A stretch of DNA of 64,000 nucleotides from Pinguiococcus pyrenoidosus (GCA_019677205.1 JAAMXY010000040.1:62001-126000); one strand, 5' to 3'; numbered from the stretch's first letter, positions 20,998 through 31,036 are shown. Numbers and translations: made by a program. Notes: generated by a model not told the origin, from the letters alone.

Positions 20998-22905
20998 CTA
21001 TCGTTTTGATCGTCGAGAACCTTGATGATGTTTCCTCGCTCGAGCCGTCCAGATGCGGTTGATACTGCAGAGGTAGGCCCTGGCGGACGCCATGACCATG
21101 TCGGCGTCCACCGCGCGACCATAGAAGATCTTGGCAGTGATCTCGTCCTGAACCCGGACCAACACCTCATTTTCCAGAGTGCCTGCGTTGTGTCCGCTGC
21201 TTTGCAGTCTGTAGTCCACGAGCCGGACGTCGCCCCCCTTGCCGACCGCTTCGTCGATGGCACGCAACACTGCATCGACTGGACCACTGCCTGGCGCCGT
21301 CTGATGCAATTCAGTGCCTGCCTCTCTATCGAGAAGCGTGATCGAGGCTCTTGATGCATGCTCTGTACCACATGACGCATGCAGCTGCCTCAGGCGGTAC
21401 CGATCTGCGGCGCTGGCGCAAAGGTGACCATCTTCCAAGATGCGATCGATGTCATCGGTCGTGATCTCGCCTTGGGCATCTTGGGCATCTTGGGCATCTT
21501 GGGCATCTTGGGTATCTTGGGCATCTTGGGCATCTTGGGCATCTTGGGCATCTTGGGCATCTTGGGCATCTTGGGCATCTTGAGTATCTTGGGCATCTTG
21601 CGGATCCACGAGCTCCTTAAAGCTCAGGAACGCAAAGTTCCGCGTCTCTTCATCGACAGCGTATCCCAGCTCTTGCACGACAGCGGAGAACGCACTGAAG
21701 GAGGAGCTGCTGTCCAGCATGAGAGCGTTGGTGGCCAACCCGATGGACGATGCGTTCATCTTCAAGTCGCAGATCGGGTGCTTTCCAGTCCGGTGCGCCT
21801 GGGCACCCACGACGGCCTTGTTCGCCTGCACCGTCATTCCCGTGAGAGCGGCGACCAGGCGGCTCGTCTTGGCAATCTGATCCCGGTGGATGCTCGTGAG
21901 CGGCCTCGGCGCAAAGCCTCCGAAAGCGTGCTTTCCGAAGTACTCTTCCCGCACATGAAGCGCCATCACAACCTCTTCCAGCGCAGCATTCCCAGCGCGC
22001 TCCCCGATGCCATTTACGGTGCATTCCAGTTGCCTCGCGCCCGCCTCCACCGCCGACAGAAAGTTGGAGACCGCCAAGCCCAGGTCGTTGTGGCCGTGGA
22101 CGCTGATGGTCACCCCGGCCGCCCCTTCCACACGTCTGCGGATGGCCCAGATCAGCTTCTTGACCTCAGCGGGAACCGTGGAGCCGGCGCTGTCGGGAAT
22201 GTTGATGGTTGTCGCGCCCGCAGCGATGGCCCGTGAATAGACCTCGTAAAGGAACTCCGGATCCGCGCGTAAGGCGTCCTCGGCACTGAACTCCACGTCG
22301 TCCACGAAGCTCTTGGCGTGGGCCACCATCTCGGAGGTGATGTCCAGCACCTCGCTGCGGCTCTTGCGCAGCCTGCGCTCCATGTGGATATCGCTGGCGG
22401 AGACGAAGGTGTGGATGCGGGGGAAGCGCGCGCCCTTGACCGCCTCCGCGCACAGCTCGATGTCCTTGGGCAGCGCTCTTGCCAAGCCGCAGATGATGGG
22501 CGGGTCCACGCCGGTTCCGACCACCTCTGCGATCTGCTTGACGGCCTCAAGGTCGCCTGGGGAAGCGGCGGGGAAGCCGGCCTCGATCACGTCGACGCCA
22601 AGGAGGGCAAGCTGCTTCGCAACGCGAATCTTCTCCGCGGCCCTCAGCGAGCAGCCAGGGCTTTGCTCTCCGTCCCGGAGCGTGGTGTCGAAGATCTTGA
22701 TCCTCCGAGGGTCTCTGCCGGTCGCCAGGTCATGTGCCGTGGGTTGGGGCTCCGGCGGGGGCAAAGATTCGTCTCCCCGTGCGATCGGACTCTGGCGCTG
22801 GACGCCAAGCACCTTTCCAGCGCGTGGGCCGCTCCGCGGCGCAAAGGCTGCCACCGCGGCCGTCAGTACAAGGAACTGCAAGGCTGGGCCGCTGGCTCTC
22901 GGCAT
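20998..22905 (-). CDS. divergent, probably inactive isopropylmalate synthase paralogue
   Basis: The frame is intronless, about 635 aa, ATG at 22905. It has a signal-like N-terminus with AAVAAFAPRSG, so plastid targeting is likely retained. The barrel half is well conserved ([34 protein letters not shown]). The segment carrying the essential HESGIHQDG motif is replaced by AHRTGKHPICD, and GKHSGRHA by a serine-rich LDSSSSFSAF. About 15 in-frame DAQ/DTQ triplets are inserted before the regulatory domain, which is itself diverged. The frame has no stops, so it may be expressed. Catalysis as an IPMS looks impaired; a regulatory partner of the intact neighbour or an early pseudogene are both possible. 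Confidence 0.85.
   Translation of the reverse strand: MPRASGPALQFLVLTAAVAAFAPRSGPRAGKVLGVQRQSPIARGDESLPPPEPQPTAHDLATGRDPRRIKIFDTTLRDGEQSPGCSLRAAEKIRVAKQLALLGVDVIEAGFPAASPGDLEAVKQIAEVVGTGVDPPIICGLARALPKDIELCAEAVKGARFPRIHTFVSASDIHMERRLRKSRSEVLDITSEMVAHAKSFVDDVEFSAEDALRADPEFLYEVYSRAIAAGATTINIPDSAGSTVPAEVKKLIWAIRRRVEGAAGVTISVHGHNDLGLAVSNFLSAVEAGARQLECTVNGIGERAGNAALEEVVMALHVREEYFGKHAFGGFAPRPLTSIHRDQIAKTSRLVAALTGMTVQANKAVVGAQAHRTGKHPICDLKMNASSIGLATNALMLDSSSSFSAFSAVVQELGYAVDEETRNFAFLSFKELVDPQDAQDTQDAQDAQDAQDAQDAQDAQDAQDTQDAQDAQDAQDAQGEITTDDIDRILEDGHLCASAADRYRLRQLHASCGTEHASRASITLLDREAGTELHQTAPGSGPVDAVLRAIDEAVGKGGDVRLVDYRLQSSGHNAGTLENEVLVRVQDEITAKIFYGRAVDADMVMASARAYLCSINRIWTARARKHHQGSRRSKR
21466..21600. 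repeat. 9-bp minisatellite (about 15 copies of ttgggcatc) in coding sequence
   Basis: Tandem nonamers with rare gtatc/gagtatc variants encode DAQ (DTQ) repeats in the leuA paralogue on the minus strand. The unit length is a multiple of three, which preserves the frame. Confidence 0.95.
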
Positions 22906-23608
22906 GTTGATCGTGCGTGGACTTGTGGCGCGAAGGCTTCCGCGGGCGCCAAGGATCCGGCGAAGCGGAACAACGAATATTTCGCCGTAGGATAGCTCGA
23001 TAAGAAGTGAGAAGCGATCAAAACAACAACTTCGACAGGAACTTGGAAGGTTCCGAGTGGTGCGCAGCAGCCCCCGGAGCCTCGGTCTTCTTTCCTTTCA
23101 TCGGATCAGATGGATGTCAGGTAGATAGGGAGCGACGCGATTCTAGATGGTGTATCGGAGAGACAATGGGCTTGGTTTTTGATGCAGGCTTTGCGCTTGC
23201 GGTGGCTGCAGAACCACGTCACGCGGACTTGATGGGGAAGGGGCGTTGGTGCAGGGTGATTTGAATCAGTGCCAGTGCCAACGGTGTAGCACGAACAGCT
23301 TGGCAGGAGGGAGATGGACCGCGAGAAGGGTAACCATGCCGCAAGAGACAGGGAAGAAACTGGTCCAGAAATGTGCTCTTATGCACCGCTCAATCCTCCT
23401 CCTCCTCCTCCTCCTCCTCCTCCTCCTCNNNNNNNNNNNNNNNNNNNNNNNNNNNNNNNNNNNNNNNNNNNNCTCCTCCTCCTCCTCCTCCTCCTCCTCC
23501 TCCTCCTCCTCCTCTTCCCCTCTCGTCTTCCCCTCTCCTCCTTGCGCAACTTTCATTGTTCATTTCTTGCCCACTTCATAAAAAATCCATTTCAACCCAA
23601 CTCACACC
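22906..23608. other. intergenic region with CTC repeat and assembly gap
   Basis: This lies between the 5' end of the leuA paralogue and the 3' end of the ABC1K gene. It contains a CTC trinucleotide array around a run of 44 N. No coding sequence is supported; the long open frames here come from the trinucleotide repeat. Confidence 0.6.
23394..23514. repeat. CTC/GAG trinucleotide microsatellite with sequencing gap
   Basis: Uninterrupted ctc units flank 44 undetermined bases (23429-23472), so the true array length is unknown. Confidence 0.95.
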
Positions 23609-26179
23609 TCAAACCAAGGAGGCGGTTGCGAAGCGCCGTCTGACGTTGCCCTCGAAGGCGTCGAAGAGCTGCCCAGCCAGCGTCCTCAGCTCTTGGGTCT
23701 CGTCGTCATTCAAGTTCGTCAGCGCTCCGATCGCGTCGACGAGATTGCTGTTGGGACCAGAAGATCCGGCGTTGTCAGTACTTGCAAATGCCGGGATCGG
23801 CCCGGAAGGGTTGCGCCCTGTGCCCAATGCCGACGAAAGAGTATTCACAATGAAGCGGGCGCTGGAGATCGGGTCAAGAGCTCCGTCGCCCGCCAGCAGC
23901 TTGGCCGCGTCTTCGCCGAACGTCTCCTTCGCTAGGTCAATCAAGGCGATGGCGTACAGCTCTTCCTCCCTCGAAAGCTTCGGAGCCGCAATTTCTAGGA
24001 TTTGCTTCGGCGTGAGAAGCTGCACGGTGTAGCCGGTGTCCAAGGGGACGGGCACGGGCACGGGGATGTCCTGAGGATCGACGACGGCACGGAAGAGGCT
24101 CCGCAGCGGCCCTGGAGTCAGCGTCTGCGCCGCCGTGTACGTCTTCCTCAGGGCCTGCCTGGAGAGCAGGTCGAAGGCATTCTCCACCTCGGGGCGCAGG
24201 ATGTTGCGAAGAGATGTCGCGTTGCGCCCGAGCAGATACCGCACAGCGTCACCCGACGTGACGCCATCTTCGGGAATCGCCTCGAGGTCGACGAACGCCG
24301 CATCTTCGCCGTCCTTCCTCGCAACGACGCCCATGGCGTTGTTCAGCAGCGAGGCAAGCCGACGGCCCTGCAGCTGCTTGCTGCCTTCGCCATCCAGCCG
24401 ACCGCCGTACAGCAGCTCCTGCAGCGCTTGCTGCAACTGCGGGCGATCGCCGTTCAGGAGCTCACGGGCCACGAAGGGATACGCCTCCATGATGATGCCG
24501 TAGTTCGGGTTCCCCGACAGGGCCACACCTTCCAGCGTGACGATGGCGCGTCCGAGCAGCGCAAAGTATGGTGGGATGCTGAAGGGGATGTCGTTCAGCA
24601 CGGTCAGGGCGTCCTGCGTCATCGCCTGGAATCCACCGACAGACCCGGAGACCGAGCCGTCCATGCCGTACATCTTGCGGACCTCTTCCTCGTATCTCTT
24701 GGCGCCGCCGCCCTTCACGTAGGGCGAGAGCGCCTTGTCCATCAAGGGGATGACCTTCGGCCGGTCGCAGTCCACCGGCAACACTCCCAGGTTGATGAAG
24801 TCATCCACCAGGGCGGCATAGTCCTTGTTCGCCAGGTGGATCACCGCGTTGATCATGACGTCCCGGTCCTCGGCCTGTACTTGCGCGACCAGGCCGAAGT
24901 CCAGCAACGCCAGGCGGCACCCCGTGCGCTCGTACACCTCGTCCGTCACCCTCATGAGATTGCCTGGGTGGGGATCGGCATGGAAGAAGCCCACCTTCAG
25001 CAGCTGCGTCAAGAAGCACTCCTGACCGACCTCGATCAGCTCCCGGACTTCCTTGGGTTCGCACTGACTCAGCTTCTTGCCATCGATCCACTCGGTCACG
25101 AGGAGCCTGCGCGTGCAAAGATCTTCGTAGACCTGCGGCACATACACCCCCGACACGTCTTCCTTGTCGAGCAGCTCGCGCATCTTCATCTGGTTCTTCG
25201 CTTCGTTTGTGAAGTCGAGCTCCGTGTAGAAGCCGATCGCCCACTCGTTGAGGAGGCCCACGTAGTTGGTGCGCTGCCGCGGCGCGAAGCGCTCCATGAG
25301 GCCTTGGTAAACCTCCGCCGCTCGCCTCAGCACGTAGAGATCCTTGCTGACCACGCTGAGCACGCTGGGGCGCTGAATCTTGACGGCAACCCATTCCCCC
25401 GTGGCAGCGAGCTTGGCCTTGTACACCTGCGCGAGGCTGGCGGCGGCGACCGGCTCCTCCGAGATCTCCGTGAAGACGGCTCCGAGCGGCTGCCCCAGCT
25501 CCCGCTCTATCTGCGCGATCGCCACACTGCTATTGAAGGGCTTCACGGCATCCTGCAGCTTGCTGAGCTCCTCCAGCACCGGCTGCGAGAGCACGTCGGG
25601 CCGCACGCTCATCATCTGCCCCCCCTTGATGTACGTCGGGCCCAGCTTTTCGATGATGATGCGAGCGTCCTCCGCCAGGTTCTTTTCATTCTTCTGGAGC
25701 TCCCCGGTGCCGCCAGTGATCAGCATCCCCACCATCTTCGTCAGGAACGGTACGCTCAGGCCGAGGAACTCGGTCCAGCGCTGCTGCAGCGCGGAACCCT
25801 GCGCCTTCCAGTACTTCTCGATCAGGGCCTTGTCGTACACCAGCGGCAGCCCCTCTTCATCGACCGTCTTCACGCGCTCCGAGCCGATATCCTGAGCAAT
25901 GAAGCTCTTGTCCACATCGGGCGCCTCCAGCTCACGCATGGCCACCGCCTCCGACACCGCTTGCGCCGCCGTGATGGCCGCCGTGGCGGCATTTGCCGCA
26001 AACCTCCTCTCCAGGAAGCCTCCCTCGGCCGCACGTCGCACCGTGTCTGGCTCCTCGACCGCCATGGCCATCGGCATTCGCCGAGAGCGCGCCATCCGCG
26101 CCAGAGGCAGCCGCCACGGGGTGCATCTCATCACGCTCGCAGCCAGTAGCAGCAACCTCAGAGGCGCCATGCGGGTCAT
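23609..26179 (-). CDS. ABC1K/UbiB-family atypical kinase, probably plastid
   Basis: Single exon, about 856 aa, ATG 26179. ABC1K proteins are atypical kinases/ATPases controlling quinone (ubiquinone, plastoquinone, tocopherol) metabolism in mitochondria and plastoglobules. Family hallmarks in order: the KxGQ motif as YIKGGQMMSVRPD, the Ala-rich loop AAASLAQVY, VAVKIQRPS with the conserved lysine, VTEWIDGKKL, HADPHPGNL, and LLDFGLV in place of the kinase DFG. The N-terminus has a hydrophobic run (LRLLLLAASVM) followed by Arg-rich sequence, which is compatible with a plastid or mitochondrial pre-sequence. The long C-terminal extension (about aa 560-856) resembles plant plastoglobule ABC1K1/ABC1K3 types. 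The substrate cannot be assigned. Confidence 0.88.
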   Translation of the reverse strand: MTRMAPLRLLLLAASVMRCTPWRLPLARMARSRRMPMAMAVEEPDTVRRAAEGGFLERRFAANAATAAITAAQAVSEAVAMRELEAPDVDKSFIAQDIGSERVKTVDEEGLPLVYDKALIEKYWKAQGSALQQRWTEFLGLSVPFLTKMVGMLITGGTGELQKNEKNLAEDARIIIEKLGPTYIKGGQMMSVRPDVLSQPVLEELSKLQDAVKPFNSSVAIAQIERELGQPLGAVFTEISEEPVAAASLAQVYKAKLAATGEWVAVKIQRPSVLSVVSKDLYVLRRAAEVYQGLMERFAPRQRTNYVGLLNEWAIGFYTELDFTNEAKNQMKMRELLDKEDVSGVYVPQVYEDLCTRRLLVTEWIDGKKLSQCEPKEVRELIEVGQECFLTQLLKVGFFHADPHPGNLMRVTDEVYERTGCRLALLDFGLVAQVQAEDRDVMINAVIHLANKDYAALVDDFINLGVLPVDCDRPKVIPLMDKALSPYVKGGGAKRYEEEVRKMYGMDGSVSGSVGGFQAMTQDALTVLNDIPFSIPPYFALLGRAIVTLEGVALSGNPNYGIIMEAYPFVARELLNGDRPQLQQALQELLYGGRLDGEGSKQLQGRRLASLLNNAMGVVARKDGEDAAFVDLEAIPEDGVTSGDAVRYLLGRNATSLRNILRPEVENAFDLLSRQALRKTYTAAQTLTPGPLRSLFRAVVDPQDIPVPVPVPLDTGYTVQLLTPKQILEIAAPKLSREEELYAIALIDLAKETFGEDAAKLLAGDGALDPISSARFIVNTLSSALGTGRNPSGPIPAFASTDNAGSSGPNSNLVDAIGALTNLNDDETQELRTLAGQLFDAFEGNVRRRFATASLV

Positions 26180-26392
26180 CAAGGCACCCTACGACCTCAA
26201 AGCGACGACGCCAGAGGCCAACAATGCAGCCGGCGATGCCTCGTGGCGTGGCGCGGCGCTCTGCGTCCTCCGAGACGCTTACGTGGCGTTCTTGTGACAG
26301 AGGGACTCTGAGCTGGGACGGAAGGACTCTGGAGGTCAGCTGATCAGCCCCGCCGCAGCGCCACGGTTCTCTCCCATTTCTGTTGCGGAGCG

Positions 26393-27454
26393 ATGGCGCT
26401 GGTGCCATACACACCGTCGATACTGTCTGGGTTCTACGCGGAAGAAGTGGAGCTGAGCGTGTGGCCGGAGGATCCCCCCGTGAGGCTGCTGCAGGGCGGC
26501 AAGGGCACCGGGGCGGTCACGTGGACCGCGGGCTTGCGGCTGGCAAGGGCCATCGCCGCACAGCAGGACTTTGCGGGGCCTCACGGGGATGTGCGGTGCT
26601 CCTTCCGAGAGCAGGAGGGCCAGGTTGCCGTGGAATTGGGATGCGGCATGGGCTTGGCGTCCTTGGTCTGCGCGGTACGCGCGTGAAGCTGGCTTGCGTT
26701 GGAGATGCTGCAACCCTCACGGACGCACCCACAGTCTCTGGGCTTGCGAGCCATTGCCACCGATGGAGAAGAGACTGTGCTGGACATCATGAGGAGCAAT
26801 GTCTGCCGCGTGGAAGAAAAAATCCTGCCCGGAGCACTTCAGATCCAGCTGCTCAGGTGGTCCGACGCTGGCGACGAATCAGCGGTCAAAGCTTCGGTAG
26901 CTGCGATGCAGCAGGTGAGAGCCGACAGCTCCTGCCTTTCGCATCACCTCTAGAGAGCTTCTGCGTATGACGGGAAGCATACTTGCCTGCAGGCGGCGGG
27001 AAAAGAAGAAACGGGGCTGCCCGACTTCCTACTTGCCGCGGACGTCGTGTACGGCAACGACGAGAAGGCGTGGCATGCGCTCAAGCAAACGCTTCAAGGT
27101 GCGTAAAGGGCGAAGTGGCAATGGTCGATTACTTCGTATGATTCATGGCATTGTCAAAGGGCTTGCGGGGCCAGCGACTCACGTACTGGTCTGCCACACG
27201 TGGAGATACAAGGAGCGCGAAGAGCACTTCTTCCGCAGCCTGGAGGAGTCCTTCACCGTTGAGCAACTGCCTTTGGCTCGCGAAGATGGTTGCGACGCTA
27301 TGTCAGGTAGGAATCTGAATCTCAACAAGTGGAAAGGTCCATTTGCCTGAGCACTACATGCATGCTGCGCACAGGCGGTGAAGCTATCGACGAGAAGGAA
27401 ACGGGCAGGATCGCTTTCTTTTACTTGCGCCGGACCGAGGGAGCGCGCACTTGA
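26393..27454 (+). CDS. METTL21-type protein lysine methyltransferase
   Basis: Five exons join in phase: 26393-26674, 26735-26914, 26993-27098, 27160-27306 and 27375-27454, about 254 aa. The SAM-binding motif I is VELGCGMGLASLV, split from ATDGEETVLDIM by intron 1. The family DxxY-type motif is DFLLAADVVYGND, and late strands read HVLVCHTWRYKEREEHFF and GRIAFFYLRR. This is the seven-beta-strand METTL21/EEF1AKMT3 group, which methylates lysines of chaperones or elongation factors. The exact substrate is not predictable. Its stop codon is only 5 bp from that of the convergent xylulokinase gene. Confidence 0.82.
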
Positions 27455-27459
27455 GTGGA

Positions 27460-30400
27460 TCATCGTGGAAAGAAGAGCCGAAGGTACAGGAAGGCCGAAA
27501 CACCCATGGCGACGCTCCAGATCATGCTCGTGTCCATCCATCGCGGGGTCGCACGACTTGCATCAGTGTCGGCCGCCTCCTCGTGTTTCACCAAATAGAA
27601 CTGCTCGATTTCGCTTTCAAACTTCTCGTAGTTCTCGAGGAGAACGGAGACCACGCCGCGATATTCCTCACGGGGATAAAACACTGTTGGGGATGTGTGG
27701 CGGCGGGTCGCGTCAAAGGCCATCCACCAAAAACTCGCCAACGGTCCCAACCTACCTGAGGAAGTATCATCCGATTCCGGAGCGAACCCCTGAAGGCGCG
27801 CCAGCGAGGGTTGATCAACGGCATCCTGTGGACGTCAACTGACTTAGAGAAAGCGTTTTTTCGAGGTCGAAGAAGCCGTGTCCAGCGTACATGAAAGGGG
27901 ACGTGCCCCTCGCTGCACAGGGATCCGTGCTTGGCGCGAATCGCAGCTCCGAGAGCAGCAGCATTGTCCTGAATGCAGCAAAGAAAAGATCAACAAGTGG
28001 CACCCTCTTCGTCCTTTGTCATACGAGCTTACCGCCGCTTCCGTGCGAATCACAGCGCATCCAAAAACGTCGGCCAAGATCTGGAGCATGCCGTCGCTCC
28101 TTGCCCCTGCAAATGATGCCGCCTATCACCACAGATGCTCGCCAAAAGTGGACCAAAGAAAGCAGAAGGCAGAAGGCAGAAGGCAGAAGGCAGAAGGCCG
28201 AAGGCAGAAGGCAGAAGCACTACGCACCTCCACCGGCAGCAAGAACTGCATCTTGATCCCCGAACGAGCTGCTGGAGTCTGAGAAGCTGCGCATTCGATT
28301 GCGCATGGACAGAAATCTTCCCAGTACGTGGCTGCGTATCAACAACTGCGTCTCGTCCTGAGGAGCAGACGTTAGCCCTGTTGGCCTCGAAGCAGCAGAG
28401 GCGACCAATGCAACCAACCTTGGCGCTATGACCCGTCCACCAGAGCTTCTTCGGGCCAGAACTTGTGAAGCGAGCTCCATATATCCCAGTCTACGGTTCA
28501 GGAACAGAAGACTTGGTTACAACTACGTCAAGGAGTCTTGCAATCTTGCAATCCTGCAATCTTGCAAATCTTGCTTCACTACGAACGACGAAAGACCTTG
28601 TTGATTACGGGTGTGATCTCGGGCATGTCGACAACTGCGGGAAGAGAGTCTGCGTAAGCATGTCGACGACGTTGAAAGCGGTCAGCACCGGCGAGAAGTA
28701 CGCACCCAGTCGGAAATCAACCTCTTCCTTGTGAAGCAGGTCTTCCAGGGCGGATTCCGCCACTCTGGAGAAGTTCTGCCATCGCTGCTGGTCGGAGGTA
28801 TTTATAGAGTCTGGAACAGCTTCCAGCGCCTTCGCGAGGCGCTCCCTCAGAGTTCCTCCGTTCTTGTAGCACAGCATGGTGAAGGCCTCTGGCTTTGGAG
28901 CAATGGGGCTTGGGAAGCAGTGGCCGACGAGACCCCCGCAGCCGCTGGCAGACGGGACTGCCATCAAGGCGGTGTCCGACGTGCCGAGCGACACGAGTAC
29001 GCGAGGCGACAGGCGCCTGGATCTTGCAGACGAGCCTTCCGAATCTCGGGCGTGCCGCAGCGCGCCATCTTCCGCACCAGACGTTAGCCCAAAGCCCGCA
29101 ATGGTGCAGCAGTTGTCTCCAGAGCCCGCGATAATCTGGGGTCAAAAGAAGCCGTTGTGAGAGAGAGAGCAGTTCATGAAATAGGTCGGCCTGGCTACGT
29201 CGTGGGGGGTTAGGGTTAGCGACCACCTGGGGAGACCAACCTTGACGTCATGCTTCATGCCAAGGCGGCCACGAAAGTAGGGACTCAGGTATCCTACAGT
29301 TGTGTAGGATCTCACAACATGGCCGAGCAGTCTTCGGAGCTTTGCAGCGCTCAGTTCACCGGCATCATTCGTCGTTCCGTGCATGTTGGCGACCACCGAG
29401 ACGGCCTCCAAGGCGCTCTGACTCCAGTGTCTGTTGCGCAAAGTTCCAGAGTAAGCTACGACATACCGATCGTAGTATGCTCCTTACGAAGCGTTCGTGG
29501 GGGGAGGCTCACCTGGTGTGAATGTCCAGGAGATTCATGCCGCCAGCGTCGGACTCGTCGACGGGAGCGATGTCTGGGAGTTGTGGAGAAGAAAGCGATC
29601 AGCACGCGAGGTGAAGCAGCGACGGCCAAGGCCTCCGCGCACGGACCTCCAATCAAGAGCGATGTCACAAAGGACGAGACGAGGCTTATGTGCGCGGTGC
29701 GATCCCACAGCGCCGGCGAAGTGCGGCTACCGATGGCTGCGATCTGTGGTTCCTCCTCGGTGAGGTTCCATCCAAGCAGACGAGAGTCGAGGCCACCTCA
29801 CCTGGATTCCCGTGAATCTCGCGTACGCTCTGCTCCCAGTGACATCCGCTAGCCATTTGGCGTCTCGCTCCTCGGCGTTTTCCGCCGTGCTTGTAGCATT
29901 TCCCGCGCCATCCCCGAAGAGGATCTTGCCGAATTCGCGCTCGAGTTTCGGGCAGAACGCTTGGCTGCTAGAATCCGCCCAGATCGGCAGCTTGTGGCGA
30001 AAGGACAAGCACAGCATTAAGCTCCAGGGCAAGCCCACGCCCCTGCCAGAAAGGTGGCTTACATCGGTGACGCTGAAGCACTGCTCATTGAACAAGGCGT
30101 CCAGCGGAACTTTCGCTCCGCGGTCCCATCGGCTCGAATCCTGTAGGATCCGGACCATCGTTGCGCCAAACTGCGAAGCGCAACGGGCCAAGCAGATGGT
30201 CAGGACGCTGTGCTTCCACCATGAGCAATTTCACCGCGAGGTCCTAGCGACCGCCGCACCTCCGTCCAGTACACCGCCGCATGCTGCTGAGCTGAGACGC
30301 TGATTGCGTCCACGTCTTCGAGGAGTTCCCGCCACTCCGGCTTCTCCAGCTCCTTGCAGAGCCTTTCCAAGGCCAGAATCCACATCCTCACGGGCGACGT

Positions 30401-30709
30401 CACGACCTCCGCGTCTCGCGAGCCTCTCGGCAGCGCCCTGCAAAGCCTCTCCGCTAAATAACCGCTGCTGGCAGAGGTTTTGCATCCGTGATTCGCACCT
30501 CCGCATTCCATTCTTCGTGCCAAACTGAGGCAAGAGGTCGTCGAAGGTCACCTGGAAGCTCTTTGCGACCTGAAACCCGCCGCTGACTGCGAAAGTGTGA
30601 GAAACGAGGCGAAATTCCGCTGGCAGGGGGGTTTGGATCACACACCCGTGTCTCGGATCAGCACCGCGGACAGGCTCTGCGTGCTCAGGTCGAGCCCCAG
30701 GAAAGCCAT
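27460..30709 (-). CDS. xylulokinase (FGGY family) with predicted C-terminal membrane anchor
   Basis: More than ten short exons run from ATG 30709 to TGA 27460. The start MAFLGLDLSTQSLSAVLI is the FGGY phosphate-binding strand. Then come FQVTFDDLLPQFGT, VTSPVRMWILALERL, ISVSAQQHAAVYW, LPIWADSSSQAFC, VTGSRAYARFTG, ISLVSSFVTSLLIGG, DIAPVDESDAGGMNLLDI, GSGDNCCTIAGFG, VSLGTSDTALMA, LAAGG and ILADVFGCAVIRTEAA/DNAAALGAAIRAKHG. All match eukaryotic XYLB, which phosphorylates D-xylulose to feed the pentose phosphate pathway. After a YRGVVSVLLENYEKFESEI helix the protein ends with a hydrophobic segment (MIWSVAMGVSAFLYLRLF), unusual for this soluble enzyme. One junction (about 28990-29110) may be read-through or an in-frame intron. 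Confidence 0.85.
28161..28219. repeat. 7-bp minisatellite (cagaagg, about 8 copies) in a xylulokinase intron
   Basis: Tandem agaaggc units with one ccg variant lie inside the intron before the ILADVFG exon (minus strand), where the complementary strand supplies pyrimidine-rich sequence. Confidence 0.9.
29207..29219. repeat. short telomere-like ttaggg repeat in intron
   Basis: The run gggttagggttag contains two ttaggg-type units within a xylulokinase intron. It is too short to be more than an interstitial or chance match. Confidence 0.4.
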
Positions 30710-31036
30710 CGTGCCGAAACGAGTCGGACGACAGACCAGAGAAGGGTTCGTTGGCCCAAAAGAGCGTCTCAGGCGCCGCATTCGAACTCAGCGGAGTCGT
30801 CTGCATGCGTCAGCTGATCTGGTTTCTGGATGCAGGAGCCTTTCGATGACCGGAGCCAAGTTTCGGCAGAATCATCCCACTTGCCATTGGTCTGCATAAG
30901 ATTTCAATATCCTCTCCCTCAAAATCCATATATTATGGGGAGATTATGGTCCACGCATCTTTTTGGATATTGCGACGTCTCCGCGTCATCCGTCGCTGGC
31001 GCCGCCGTCGCTCCCGCACATCCGCGCCTGAACAGC
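30710..31036. promoter_or_regulatory. divergent promoter region between xylulokinase and GCSH
   Basis: An AT-rich patch (about 30898-30945, including ccatatattatggg) lies in this 330-bp divergent gap and is the probable core promoter area. Confidence 0.4.

Noticed and set aside
21379-22236. LGI-repeat frame on the plus strand over the nonamer array
   Set aside because: Antisense reading of the DAQ minisatellite inside the leuA paralogue.
23246-24032. Poly-Leu/Ser/Pro and poly-Glu frames around the N gap
   Set aside because: Products of the CTC/GAG microsatellite, extended through undetermined bases.
24002-26149. 715-codon plus-strand frame opposite ABC1K
   Set aside because: Antisense shadow of a gene with all ABC1K motifs; repetitive His/Arg/Leu composition and no motif.
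29207-29219. Telomere-like ttaggg units as evidence of a chromosome end or fusion
   Set aside because: Only two units, inside an intron of an otherwise continuous gene.
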